This document shows positions 33,890 through 41,276 of a DNA stretch of 46,389 bases, one piece after another. Under the pieces are notes generated by a model that saw only the letters and a program-made list of their open reading frames with translations, made no database searches and was not told the DNA's origin. The DNA is from an uncultured Oscillospiraceae bacterium (GTDB taxonomy: Bacteria; Bacillota; Clostridia; Oscillospirales; Oscillospiraceae), in contig CALXDT010000102.1 in NCBI GenBank assembly GCA_944387125.1, positions 1 to 46,389 on the forward strand, given 5' to 3'. Both the position numbers and the translations under genes were made by a program. Every line of letters begins with the position of its first letter. The first letter of the stretch is position 1.

Positions 33890-33935
33890 GCACCGGCAGC
33901 GCCCCCAGAGGGAACGCTGCCGGTGCAGATTCTTT
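33890..33935 (+). terminator. Terminator-like hairpin after the RpiR fragment
   Basis: GCACCGGCAGCG (33890-33901) pairs perfectly with CGCTGCCGGTGC (33915-33926) around a 13-base loop, followed by AGATTCTTTC. It could end the murQ operon transcript. Confidence 0.65.
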
Positions 33936-33937
33936 CA

Positions 33938-34185
33938 TCACAGACGCATTTCAAAAGCGATGTCCGCCCGCTGGAAGGGGAATTGTTCCCGATCCACCGG
34001 AATCTCCTGAAAGCCGAACTTCCGGTAAAGATGCACCGCCTGGACACACCTGCGGTTGGATACAATCAGAATTCGGCCGATGCCCTTTTCCCGGGCGTAG
34101 CGGATGCAGGCGTCCAGGCAGGCGCTTCCGGCGCCTGTGCCGGTGTACATCCGGCAAACTTCATGATCTCCCAGTCCCCGTCCTC
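33938..34185 (-). pseudogene. GNAT-family N-acetyltransferase remnant (frameshifted, N-terminus lost)
   Basis: The minus strand encodes GTGAGSACLDACIRYAREKG, then ILIVSNRRCVQAVHLYRKFG and FQEIPVDREQFPFQRADIAF, the acetyl-CoA-binding and C-terminal part of a GNAT acetyltransferase. Just upstream, DWEIMKFAG is in another frame, so a shift occurs near 34150 within the beta-4/alpha-3 region. The N-terminal half is missing. Intact relatives are about 150-170 residues. No function is expected. Confidence 0.75.
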
Positions 34186-34249
34186 CCGGGGGCGATCATG
34201 CAGCAGGCCAGCACCTGGGCAATGTGCGCCGCGTTGCACCCTTCGTTTT

Positions 34250-34325
34250 TATAATGTGTACTGAACAGCGCAAAAAAGTCCGGAAAGCCTTGGCTTGCAA
34301 GGACTTTTGCGTTGTTCTGTACACA
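34250..34325. repeat. Palindromic repeat element, copy 1
   Basis: TGTGTAC (34255-34261) and GTACACA (34319-34325) end a 71-nt near-perfect hairpin whose centre reads AAGTCCGGAAAGCC and GGCTTGCAAGGACTT. The reverse complement shares about 65 bp with copy 2 at 46007-46080. Both copies have TATAAT immediately before TGTGTAC. It looks like a small non-coding palindromic element. Confidence 0.75.
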
Positions 34326-34339
34326 TCAACCATTTTTAC

Positions 34340-34370
34340 AAGAGAATCCCGGCGGAAGCTCCGCCGGGGC
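34340..34370 (-). terminator. Terminator-like hairpin after the XRE-TPR gene
   Basis: CCCGGCGGA (34348-34356) pairs with TCCGCCGGG (34360-34368) around AGC. On the minus strand it follows the stop codon within about 10 bases and is followed by ATTCTCTTG. Confidence 0.55.
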
Positions 34371-34373
34371 GCT

Positions 34374-35165
34374 CTATTTCTGTCCCAGCTTGGCGTACCG
34401 GTAGGCCTGCTGATAATCCCCCAGCTCCCGATAGCAGATCTCCAGCCGGGAGATTGTCTGGTCGGGGAATGCCGCCTCCGCCCGGTGGAAGCAGCTGACG
34501 GCGGCGGCATAGGCCCTCTGCCTCAGATACACCTCGCCCCGAACCAGACACCATTGGGGATCCTGGTGATCCTCCGCTGCGTCCAGCAGGCAGGCCGCCC
34601 GATCCGGCTGCTCCCCGGCCAAAGCCTCCCTTGCCCGAAGCAGCAGCTCCGCGTCCAGGGAAGGGAGCCTGGCGCTCACCGGCTCCCCCAGCTGTCCCAG
34701 CAGCAGAAGCCGCCGCCGTTCCAACTCCCCGGCGCAGAGGCCGCCGGTTTCGGCAGCCTCCAGCAGCTCCCGGGCGTAGATTTTCCGCCCCTGCCGGAGA
34801 GCCTGCTCTCCCAGATCCAGCTGCGCCAGCGTCTTCAAAAGTTCCATCTCCCGGTCAAACACCGGATCCGGAGGAATATACGCGCTCAGAGCCTCCAAAA
34901 CCCCGGCCGGATCCTGCCGGGCGTGGCAAAGCCTGGCCGCCTCCATGACGCCTCCGTTGGAAGAGACAACGCCTTCCTCTTCCAAAAAATAGCTGACGCT
35001 TTTCCCCAGCTGCCGCGCCAGATACTGCAGGGTCTGCATGGAGGGCTTGGCTGTGCCGTTTTCAATTTGCGAGAGCATATTTCTGGTGATCCGTTCCCCG
35101 CACAGCTGCCGCTGGCTCAGCCCTGCTTCCAGCCTTGCTTTGCGCAGCTTTTCTCCCAGCTCCAT
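34374..35165 (-). CDS. XRE-family HTH regulator with TPR-like C-terminal repeats
   Basis: A 263-residue protein. The N-terminal XRE HTH spans about residues 5-62 (LRKARLEAGLSQRQLCGE, MLSQIENGTAKPSMQTLQYL). The rest is all-helical with repeated Ala/Leu/Arg pairs (RGEVYLRQRAYAAAVSCFHR, CYRELGDYQQAYRYAKLG) resembling TPR units. This architecture is found in peptide-responsive regulators and in general XRE-TPR repressors. No signalling peptide gene is visible nearby. It is divergent from the DUF975-type membrane protein and may control it. A piece of its DNA recurs at 33750. Confidence 0.87.
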   Translation of the reverse strand: MELGEKLRKARLEAGLSQRQLCGERITRNMLSQIENGTAKPSMQTLQYLARQLGKSVSYFLEEEGVVSSNGGVMEAARLCHARQDPAGVLEALSAYIPPDPVFDREMELLKTLAQLDLGEQALRQGRKIYARELLEAAETGGLCAGELERRRLLLLGQLGEPVSARLPSLDAELLLRAREALAGEQPDRAACLLDAAEDHQDPQWCLVRGEVYLRQRAYAAAVSCFHRAEAAFPDQTISRLEICYRELGDYQQAYRYAKLGQK

Positions 35166-35250
35166 GTCCGTCCCTCCTGTGAGAATGGTTGTTCGTTTCC
35201 TGCATTGTATCAGATTTTCCCAGGATGTGCCACCGTTACAAAAATTTTAT

Positions 35251-35279
35251 TTGCTATTTTCCCAAAATTCGTTTATAAC
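35251..35279 (+). promoter_or_regulatory. Promoter of the DUF975-type membrane protein
   Basis: TTGCTA (35251-35256) and TATAAC (35274-35279) are spaced by 17 bp, about 50 bp upstream of the gene. The surrounding intergenic DNA is AT-rich relative to both genes. Confidence 0.6.
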
Positions 35280-35329
35280 AATAGTAATACCTTTGAGGGA
35301 ATTCTCTCCCCCGGATCGGAGTTTGATTT

Positions 35330-36322
35330 ATGGAGCTTTCCAACAGAAGCCGGCTGATTCAGGTCTCCGGCCAGCGGCTGGAGCAGGCGCCCCAGAGCAA
35401 ACAGATTGTTCTGCTCTATGCCGGAATCAGCCTGGCTTTGGCGCTGCTGTTTTCCCTGGCAGACTATCTGCTGGGTCTGGCCGTATCCCGCACCGGCGGC
35501 CTTCAAGCCATGGGCACCCGGGCAATTTTCTCCGCCGTCCAGGCGGTGCTTCCCTTTGTGCACACAGGCATTGCCATGTGTCTGGATTTGGGATATCTGT
35601 CCGCCATGCTGCGGATCTCCCGGAGGCAGTATGCCTCTGTCCGGAGTCTGCGCCTGGGCTTTGACCGGTTCTGGCCGCTGCTGCGGCTGACCCTGCTGAC
35701 ATCTCTGATCTTCCTGGCCATCGGCACCGTCAGCACCTATCTGTCTTCTTTGATATTCGTGATGACCCCTCTGTCCGCGGACTTCATGGCGGTGCTCTCT
35801 TCCCTGCTCATCGAGGCTCCCGCCGAACAGCTCATCCTGGATGAGGCTGTTTACAGCCAGCTGGTTTCCACCATGCTTCCCATGCTGGCCATCACCTTTG
35901 TCATCTTCCTGGCGGCCGCCGCTCCGGTATACTACTGGTATCGAATGGCCGATTTCCTGCTGATCGACTGCCCGGAAAAAGGCGCCTGGGCCGTGCTGCG
36001 GGAAAGCCGCCGGATGATGCGGGGCAACTGCTGGAATCTGCTGCGGCTGGATCTGCGGCTTTGGTGGTATTATGTCCCGGCCTTTGCCGTCGCCCTTCTG
36101 GCCAGTGGGGATCTGCTGCTGCCGATGCTGGGCGTTACCTTCCCCTGGTCGGAAACCTTCAGCTACTACCTGTTTTACGGACTGTCTCTGATCGCCCAGA
36201 TGATTCTGACCTGTGCCCTGAGCAACCGGGTTGTAACCACCTATGCCCTGGCCTACGATTCCCTCCGCCCCCGGGAACCCGCCTCCCAGGGCGTGGTTCT
36301 GGGAAATATTTTCCAAATCTGA
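35330..36322 (+). CDS. DUF975-like integral membrane protein
   Basis: A 330-residue polytopic membrane protein with about six hydrophobic segments, for example QIVLLYAGISLALALLFSLA near residue 30 and MLPMLAITFVIFLAAAAPVY near 190. The segment VLRESRRMMRGNCWNLLRLD is the conserved block of DUF975 membrane proteins, whose role is not established. It is single-gene, divergent from the XRE-TPR regulator, and ends at a strong hairpin. Confidence 0.8.
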   Translation: MELSNRSRLIQVSGQRLEQAPQSKQIVLLYAGISLALALLFSLADYLLGLAVSRTGGLQAMGTRAIFSAVQAVLPFVHTGIAMCLDLGYLSAMLRISRRQYASVRSLRLGFDRFWPLLRLTLLTSLIFLAIGTVSTYLSSLIFVMTPLSADFMAVLSSLLIEAPAEQLILDEAVYSQLVSTMLPMLAITFVIFLAAAAPVYYWYRMADFLLIDCPEKGAWAVLRESRRMMRGNCWNLLRLDLRLWWYYVPAFAVALLASGDLLLPMLGVTFPWSETFSYYLFYGLSLIAQMILTCALSNRVVTTYALAYDSLRPREPASQGVVLGNIFQI

Positions 36323-36323
36323 C

Positions 36324-36352
36324 CCAAGAGCCGCCCCCTGGGCGGCTCTTGG
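36324..36352 (+). terminator. 13-bp hairpin after the DUF975-like gene
   Basis: CCAAGAGCCGCCC (36324-36336) pairs perfectly with GGGCGGCTCTTGG (36340-36352) around CCT, directly after the stop codon. There is no U-tract, so termination may be incomplete. The CRISPR array begins 25 bp beyond. Confidence 0.6.
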
Positions 36353-36376
36353 CATGGAATGCGGAACAACGGCAGA

Positions 36377-36744
36377 TCCTGAACGCCAAGCCCCCGTGGG
36401 GGGAGCGACTGATGCAGAAGCCCAACGGCTCCCGGGCGTCGTGATTTCAATCCACGCTCCCCGTGGGGGGGAGCGACTCCGCCTGTTCTCCGCACCGCTC
36501 CAGTGCCCGCAATTTCAATCCACGCTCCCCGTGGGGGGAGCGACTGTTCGCTTGCCGGATAGTGTCAAGAAAGAGAAGATTTCAATCCACGCTCCCCGTG
36601 GGGGGAGCGACGGATGGCGCCGGTGTCTTCATCCAGCAGCGGGACATTTCAATCCACGCTCCCCGTGGGGGGAGCGACCTCCTATCAGGACGCAGTGGCA
36701 AACCTGGAGGCATTTCAATCCACGCTCCCCGTGGGGGGAGCGAC
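36377..36744 (-). CRISPR. Type I-C CRISPR array: five full repeats plus one degenerate repeat, five spacers
   Basis: Repeats of 33 bp lie at 36512, 36579, 36646 and 36712, with a 34-bp version (one extra G) at 36444. A degenerate copy at 36377-36409 keeps only the right-hand 18-20 bases. Spacers are 34, 34, 34, 34 and 33 bp. In the minus-strand (crRNA) direction the repeat forms the stem GCTCCCC/GGGGAGC and ends GTGGATTGAAAT, the type I-C handle. The degenerate repeat at the left marks the trailer end, so the leader is on the right, next to cas7, and transcription is minus, like the cas genes. Confidence 0.97.
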
Positions 36745-36864
36745 AGCAAAGATGCACAAGGAACGGCCTGCATCTTTGACAAATCCATTCTTTTTGGCGC
36801 GGTATGCGCCTGTTTTTTATGGGCAGGGCGCTTTTAACATGGCTTCCGCACATGCAAAAGCGTC
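36745..36864 (-). promoter_or_regulatory. CRISPR leader region with inverted repeat
   Basis: Between the last repeat and the cas terminator lies a 120-bp leader. AAAGATGCA (36748-36756) and TGCATCTTT (36769-36777) form a perfect 9-bp inverted repeat starting three bases from the first repeat. It is AT-richer than the array and contains runs such as CAAAAAG and ATAAAAAAC on the minus strand. No certain promoter could be picked. Confidence 0.55.
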
Positions 36865-36920
36865 AAAAACCCGGTGCGAAGCTCCCCGGAAAACGCTGTG
36901 TCCTTCCCCTTCGCACCCGG
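36865..36920 (-). terminator. Terminator of the cas operon
   Basis: On the minus strand GGGTGCGAAG pairs with CTTCGCACC some 25 bases later and is followed by GGGTTTTTGACG. It lies just after cas7, so the array is probably transcribed from its own leader. Confidence 0.6.
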
Positions 36921-36937
36921 AGAATCCGTCGGGCAGA

Positions 36938-37864
36938 TCACCCCATCCGCATACAGGTGACGCCCTCCGGCAAAGCCGCTTCCTCTACCGTGACCACATA
37001 ATCCCGGAAGGAACGGGCAGAAGCGGTATCCTCCGGATTGGCGCGGCTGACTTTCACCGTGTCAAACAACTTCCAGGCAGGGGCATTGCCCAGCTCACTG
37101 TCGTGCTGGAATACGATCAGTTCCCGCACTGCCATGTTGCCCCGGGCGGCAGAGCGGTCATGCTCGAACATATTCAAAATGGCTTCCCACAGCAAGTCCA
37201 GATCCTCCTGGGAAAAACCAGTGGTCTTTCTTGCCAAATTGGCGGAGATATAGCCTTCGCACCGGTACAGGCCGTAGGGCACGATGTACTTGCGGCCCAT
37301 TTCGGTGCCCTTTTTCTCGGCGTCCGCTTCCGTGGTAATGGCCACGCGGGTGATGGTAACTTCCTGAGGCACCGCCGGCTCTACACTTCTGGCAAAGCCC
37401 AGCTGCACCGGACCTCGGATCTGGCCGCAGTTCAGGGCACCCTTGACCATGGTGGTCATCACCGCGCCGAAGGTTCGAATGTCAAAGAAATTCAGGCACA
37501 TGAAGTCCCGCACCAGCCGATCCACATCCGTACCGGCTTCCTTTTTTGCCTTGATCTTTTTCTTCAGTTCCTCCGGTTTCTGCGAAGCGGCATTGTCAAT
37601 GCCCACCTGGAGGAAGCCTTCATGATCGCTGCGATTCAGCGGGACGCCGTCTTTCACATAGATCCGCCAGCCGGGGGCGTCTTCTTTTACGGTTTCCACA
37701 TAGTTGCGGATCTTCCGTTTCAGGCACACATCGGTGACGATGCCCAGTCCCGTTTCCGGATCCACCCGAGGCAAATTGCCAGCGTCCGGGTCTCCGTTGG
37801 GGTTCCCGTTTTCCACATCAAACAGAATCACAAATTCATAACGGTTCCGGATGGCTTCACGCAT
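36938..37864 (-). CDS. cas7: Type I-C Cascade backbone protein Cas7 (Csd2)
   Basis: A 308-residue Cas7/Csd2. The N-terminus RYEFVILFDVENGNPNGDPD followed by AGNLPRVDPETG is the family signature. FDIRTFGAVM, GQIRGPVQLGFARSVEP and ITRVAITTEADAEKKGTEMG are the other conserved blocks, and MGRKYIVPYGLYRCEGYISA is typical of I-C. It polymerises along the crRNA. The ATG overlaps the end of cas8c by 8 bp. It is intact and full length, and is the last cas gene before the array. No cas4, cas1 or cas2 follows. Confidence 0.96.
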   Translation of the reverse strand: MREAIRNRYEFVILFDVENGNPNGDPDAGNLPRVDPETGLGIVTDVCLKRKIRNYVETVKEDAPGWRIYVKDGVPLNRSDHEGFLQVGIDNAASQKPEELKKKIKAKKEAGTDVDRLVRDFMCLNFFDIRTFGAVMTTMVKGALNCGQIRGPVQLGFARSVEPAVPQEVTITRVAITTEADAEKKGTEMGRKYIVPYGLYRCEGYISANLARKTTGFSQEDLDLLWEAILNMFEHDRSAARGNMAVRELIVFQHDSELGNAPAWKLFDTVKVSRANPEDTASARSFRDYVVTVEEAALPEGVTCMRMG

Positions 37865-39599
37865 TTTCTTTTTCCTCCTTTTTCTGATAGCGGCTTTGGT
37901 TTTGGTGATAGTAACCCAGCTGGAAGGAACCCTGCTGGGGCAAATTCAAACGGGCTGGGTAGACCCGGGGGAGTTTGCTCATCAGCTCTGTCAGCTGCCT
38001 GTCATAGTAAACGGCGGTTCCCGGGTTCAGCTTTCGCAGATGCTTCTGCGCCAGATTGACCAACGTGGGGAACACAATGGCAGGCGTGGCAGAGGCGGAG
38101 CTGAAATACTTGTCACGGATGGTGGTGTTGATACCAGGGTTGGCGGCATCCTGGATCGCTTCCAGCAGGGAGAACAGCCGCCCCAGCGTATAGGGAATCT
38201 GTTCACAATCAGGATTCAGATGCACAGTTAAAACCTCCTTTGGCACATCGGGATGGTTGTTTTTCAAATAATAGGCCTTGATGATGGCGGCCTGGCCACG
38301 GGTGATCTGCCGCTGGGCTCGGATTCGCAGGGTCATGCCGTTGAGCAAGGTGGCGGGGTACGGCGTATTTTCCAAAATGGAGCGAAGCAGCTCTCCGCCC
38401 AGGCGCGGAGCGGGCTGCTTATCCCGGGAATTTTGGTTGACGGTTTCATCCAGCAGTTTCCAGACCGGTATGGTCGGGAACTTGTCATAGGATGGACGGA
38501 CGATTTCCAGCCGCTGTTGGTGGGCCCGGGCGTTTTCCAGAAACTTTCCGAAGGTATTCTTCAGGAAAAACCGTACCGACAGGCGGGCGGCGTTGGGCGC
38601 AAGCCCCAAAACGTAAAATTCCATTTCCGGATCCAGAAGGGTCTGATCGTACAGCACCGCCTGTCCGGCGCACAGCGCCTTCACCATGCCGTCCAGATCG
38701 CCGGCGTCATAGTATTCGCTTCCCATAAAGCAGCCGCCGAACAGATCCTGATAGGCAGGCTGAGCCGACTCTGCCCAGCAGATCACCGCCGTATCTCCCA
38801 CGTAATATACGTGCCGCCAATCGGCCAGCAGGTGGTTCAATGCCGTGGTATAGGCGAAGGCGGCAAATCTGCCGGTGGGGGCGTTCAAATTCTGTTCCGC
38901 TCCATAGGAGCAGAAGGCAGGCGCATTGAAGGAAACCAACGCCGCGCCGCTGGATTGGGCGCCCCGCACATTTTTGATCGCGGGATGAACCCGCTCCACC
39001 GGCCCCTTTTCGCCGGTGACAAGGCAAATCATCTCCGGTCCGTCAGCGCCTTTGGCGGCATAGTAACGTTCCCAGGCATGACGGATCAAGGGGTCTTCGT
39101 AGGCGTACTGAAAATTCACAAGGAAGGTCAGATTCACGCCTTTGAGAATGTCTTCCAGCGCCTCCTGGAGAGCCGGATGCTCCGCCGCTTTTTCCGGATC
39201 CCAGTTCTGGAAAAATCTCAGAATCCCCCGGGCGGCCGGGGAATCCACCCCCGACAGGAGCTTCTCATGGAGGGCTTTGCTGGCGGCAAAGCATTTGGCG
39301 GATTTGGCCGGATCCCCTTTCCCGTCAATGCCCAAAAGATAGCCCGGATTTTCCCACAGGAAATTGGAAAGAACGCCGCTGGTTTTCTTCACGGGAGCCG
39401 GAAGCACCATCTCCTGGGGGACCATGACGATTTTTTTGCCCTTGTGCTCCTCTCCTTTGACGCAGACCGTCTGTCGGAGACTGCCAGTCTCGTCAATGCA
39501 CAGGGCATAGGAGATTTTTACACGTCCCCAGCCCGGGGGCGCGATCACCCCCTGCCGGGAAAGCTGCTGATAATAGGCTGTCAGCGCTTGCAAAATCAT
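37857..39599 (-). CDS. cas8c: Type I-C large subunit Cas8c (Csd1)
   Basis: A 580-residue Csd1, normal length. The N-terminus MILQALTAYYQQLSRQGVIA plus GWGRVKISYALCIDETG is characteristic. PSGVLSNFLWENPGYLLGID-like sequence, GAQSSGAALVSFNAPAFCSYG and TALNHLLADWRHVYYVGDTA are the conserved core. The C-terminus carries the helical bundle, which in some I-C systems is also translated separately as Cas11 from an internal start. It recognises the PAM within Cascade. The ATG overlaps the cas5 stop (ATGA). The gene looks intact although cas5 and cas3 upstream are broken. Confidence 0.95.
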   Translation of the reverse strand: MILQALTAYYQQLSRQGVIAPPGWGRVKISYALCIDETGSLRQTVCVKGEEHKGKKIVMVPQEMVLPAPVKKTSGVLSNFLWENPGYLLGIDGKGDPAKSAKCFAASKALHEKLLSGVDSPAARGILRFFQNWDPEKAAEHPALQEALEDILKGVNLTFLVNFQYAYEDPLIRHAWERYYAAKGADGPEMICLVTGEKGPVERVHPAIKNVRGAQSSGAALVSFNAPAFCSYGAEQNLNAPTGRFAAFAYTTALNHLLADWRHVYYVGDTAVICWAESAQPAYQDLFGGCFMGSEYYDAGDLDGMVKALCAGQAVLYDQTLLDPEMEFYVLGLAPNAARLSVRFFLKNTFGKFLENARAHQQRLEIVRPSYDKFPTIPVWKLLDETVNQNSRDKQPAPRLGGELLRSILENTPYPATLLNGMTLRIRAQRQITRGQAAIIKAYYLKNNHPDVPKEVLTVHLNPDCEQIPYTLGRLFSLLEAIQDAANPGINTTIRDKYFSSASATPAIVFPTLVNLAQKHLRKLNPGTAVYYDRQLTELMSKLPRVYPARLNLPQQGSFQLGYYHQNQSRYQKKEEKENA

Positions 39600-40160
39600 C
39601 CCCGCACCTCCTCACTGTCCCAGGGCGGAATCTCCAGCACTCCGTGGTGCAGCACCGCCCGGAAGAACTTGGGCGTGATATTCTCCGGGTCAGAGTAGTC
39701 CATGTCGTAGAGCATCCAGCCCAGATCCTTTTCTCCTTCCAGCTCCGGCGGGCAAGGAGGAATCGTTTCACACATCTGAAAATTGGCAGGGAATTCCCGG
39801 CATCCGAAATAGGGCTGGTGATAGAACTGCCCCCTTCGGATTCTCCGCTTGATGATGTCCTGGAACTTTCCCGGGTTGTCCCCGGGGGCAACTTTGTCCG
39901 TCATCTCAAAGTGGGCTTCGATGACATAGCGGACATCCCGAAGCACCATGGCGGCTCGCTGCTGAATATCCTCGGCGGTGCATAAGTACAATTCCCCCGT
40001 GCCCCGCTCCATAACCGTCCGAGCCGATCTGGCGGAAATGGTGGACTTGACCTCGTTTCTGCGCAGGTTGCTGAAGCGGATGGGACTGCACTCACGGATC
40101 TTTGTGGGTACCCATCGCATCCCCGGATGCCAGTAGACGGCCTCCAGCAGGTGCAGGCAA
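39596..40160 (-). pseudogene. cas5: Type I-C Cas5 (Cas5d/Cas5c), N-terminus deleted
   Basis: About 185 residues of Cas5c remain, from LLEAVYWHPGMRWV through RNEVKSTISARSA, VLRDVRYVIEAHFEMTD, IKRRIRRGQFYHQPYFGCRE and LGWMLYDMDYSDPENITPKF to the C-terminus. The usual N-terminal part (about 40 residues, including the region with the catalytic Tyr of crRNA processing) is absent: at about 40,150-40,160 the sequence switches to cas3, in a different frame. The frame stays open upstream by chance, but that stretch is shifted cas3. In GKFQDIIKRR the position where Cas5c often has Lys-His reads Lys-Phe. Translation could restart internally, but crRNA processing is doubtful. Confidence 0.88.
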
Positions 40161-40556
40161 TTGGCTTTCCCAATCCCGGTATGGTTCCAGCTGTCCGCTC
40201 TGCCCTCTGTGCATACGCCCCAGGAAGGTGCCGCTGTCCCCTGAGTCGCCTTTGCCCCCGCCGTTGGGCAGTCCGCCGTGGTGCCCCGCAACCGCAAAAG
40301 CCGCAAAGGGCTGACGCCGGCGGTAACACTCATAGGCTCCGGCGGTGGCGTGATCCACACGTTGGGTGCTTCCATCCAGTCTCTTCTGAAAGGCATCGGC
40401 GTACTTTCCTATATCATGGGAAAGACCGGCCAGCCGTCCTTGCTCCTCCGCGCCGAAGGCAGCTGCAAATGCTGCGCATTGTTCTGCCGTTCCTTCCAGG
40501 TGCTGCAAAACGGTCTGCTCTCTTCCATCCTCAGAACGATGTGCAAGATACTTCAT
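40156..40556 (-). pseudogene. cas3: Cas3 HD-domain N-terminal fragment (helicase deleted)
   Basis: About 134 residues of a type I-C Cas3 survive. MKYLAHRSEDGREQTVLQHL opens the protein, GRLAGLSHDIGKYADAFQKR carries the HD nuclease motif, VDHATAGAY a further metal His, and AVAGHHGGLPNGG the following His pair. The sequence follows Cas3 as far as LEPYRDWESQLP. It then runs directly into the middle of cas5, so the rest of the HD domain and the whole helicase are missing. ATG at 40556 has AGAGG upstream. Without a helicase there can be no processive target degradation. Confidence 0.88.
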
Positions 40557-40678
40557 GTTTGTCACCTCTGCTGCAAAACAGGGCGGTTAATCGCCCCGTC
40601 GCATTCTTTGTGGAAATACCGTCATCCTTTCGGTGTAATAAAACGGATCATTGGAGTAATTGCATAAAATATGAATCT

Positions 40679-40707
40679 ATTTTATCGTATATTTAGCCGA
40701 ATTGCAG
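40679..40707 (-). promoter_or_regulatory. Possible promoter of the cas operon
   Basis: On the minus strand CTGCAA (40702-40707) and TAAAAT (40679-40684) are spaced by 17 bp, about 120 bp upstream of the cas3 ATG. The hexamers are only partial matches. Confidence 0.35.
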
Positions 40708-40865
40708 CAGACAGAAAGCGCCCGCTGTACAGACATTATGGCAGCGTTATGGGATGACCAGGCACAATATGCGGAATCTCTGTGTAAGCGGCAGCGAATC
40801 CATACCGCCGCCCGGCGGAGGCATGTTTGTCCACACCGAAAGGAAGTGCATCCCTTAAGCAGCCG

Positions 40866-40942
40866 CCTGCATCATTCCCCTTTTCCTGCAAACACCGCCG
40901 CTGGAAGAAACACAAGAAGCGGAAAGAATATAAAAGCAGCTG
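40866..40942. repeat. Duplicated copy of the spoVT 5' region
   Basis: CCTGCATCATTCCCCTTTTC and the following bases (CTGCAAACAC, GGAAGAAACACA, GAAAG, ATAAAAGCAG) closely parallel 43032-43108, which contains the ribosome site and start of spoVT. The coding part is absent beyond the first codons and the start ATG is lost. Confidence 0.7.
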
Positions 40943-41276
40943 AGCTGTCTCGTTATGAGGCTGCTCCGTTTTTATGGCTGCCGCCGTCAAATAAAAGGGG
41001 CTTGCGGAAGAACCGCCCATCGAACACAAGCTGCGTCAAAAGGCGCCGTCCGCAAAATCTTTATTCAAAAAGGACAAATCCGGTAGACAGATTCGCCCTT
41101 TGGTGTATGATTAAAACAGAACTACCAGGTGTATGACACGGGAATGCAACGGAAATCACCGGTGAAGGCGGAAAGAATTTCCAAAATAAAGGATCCCGAA
41201 TATTCTTTCGGCGAACGGGAATGCCCCGCATTCACCTGGGGACGTGATGAATCCTGACCGGCGGGGAGGATGGAAT

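Larger units (their letters stand above)
40557..41276. other. Gene-poor stretch between cas3 and the chimeric kinase
   Basis: This 720-bp region has no convincing gene. It holds a weak minus-strand cas promoter candidate at 40679-40707 (CTGCAA, 17 bp, TAAAAT), a duplicated copy of the spoVT upstream sequence at about 40866-40940, and a possible stem (AGCAGC and GCTGCT near 40940-40973) followed by CCGTTTTTATGG. A short open stretch before 41251 (YDTGMQRKSPVKAER) matches nothing I recognise. Confidence 0.5.

Noticed and set aside
36410..36711. Assigning targets to the spacers from their open frames
   Set aside because: Several spacers translate into plausible peptides, but 33-34 bp is too short to identify a target without a database search.
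36463..36837. Repetitive coding frames across the CRISPR array
   Set aside because: The repeated peptides are translations of the 33-bp CRISPR repeat, not a repeat protein.
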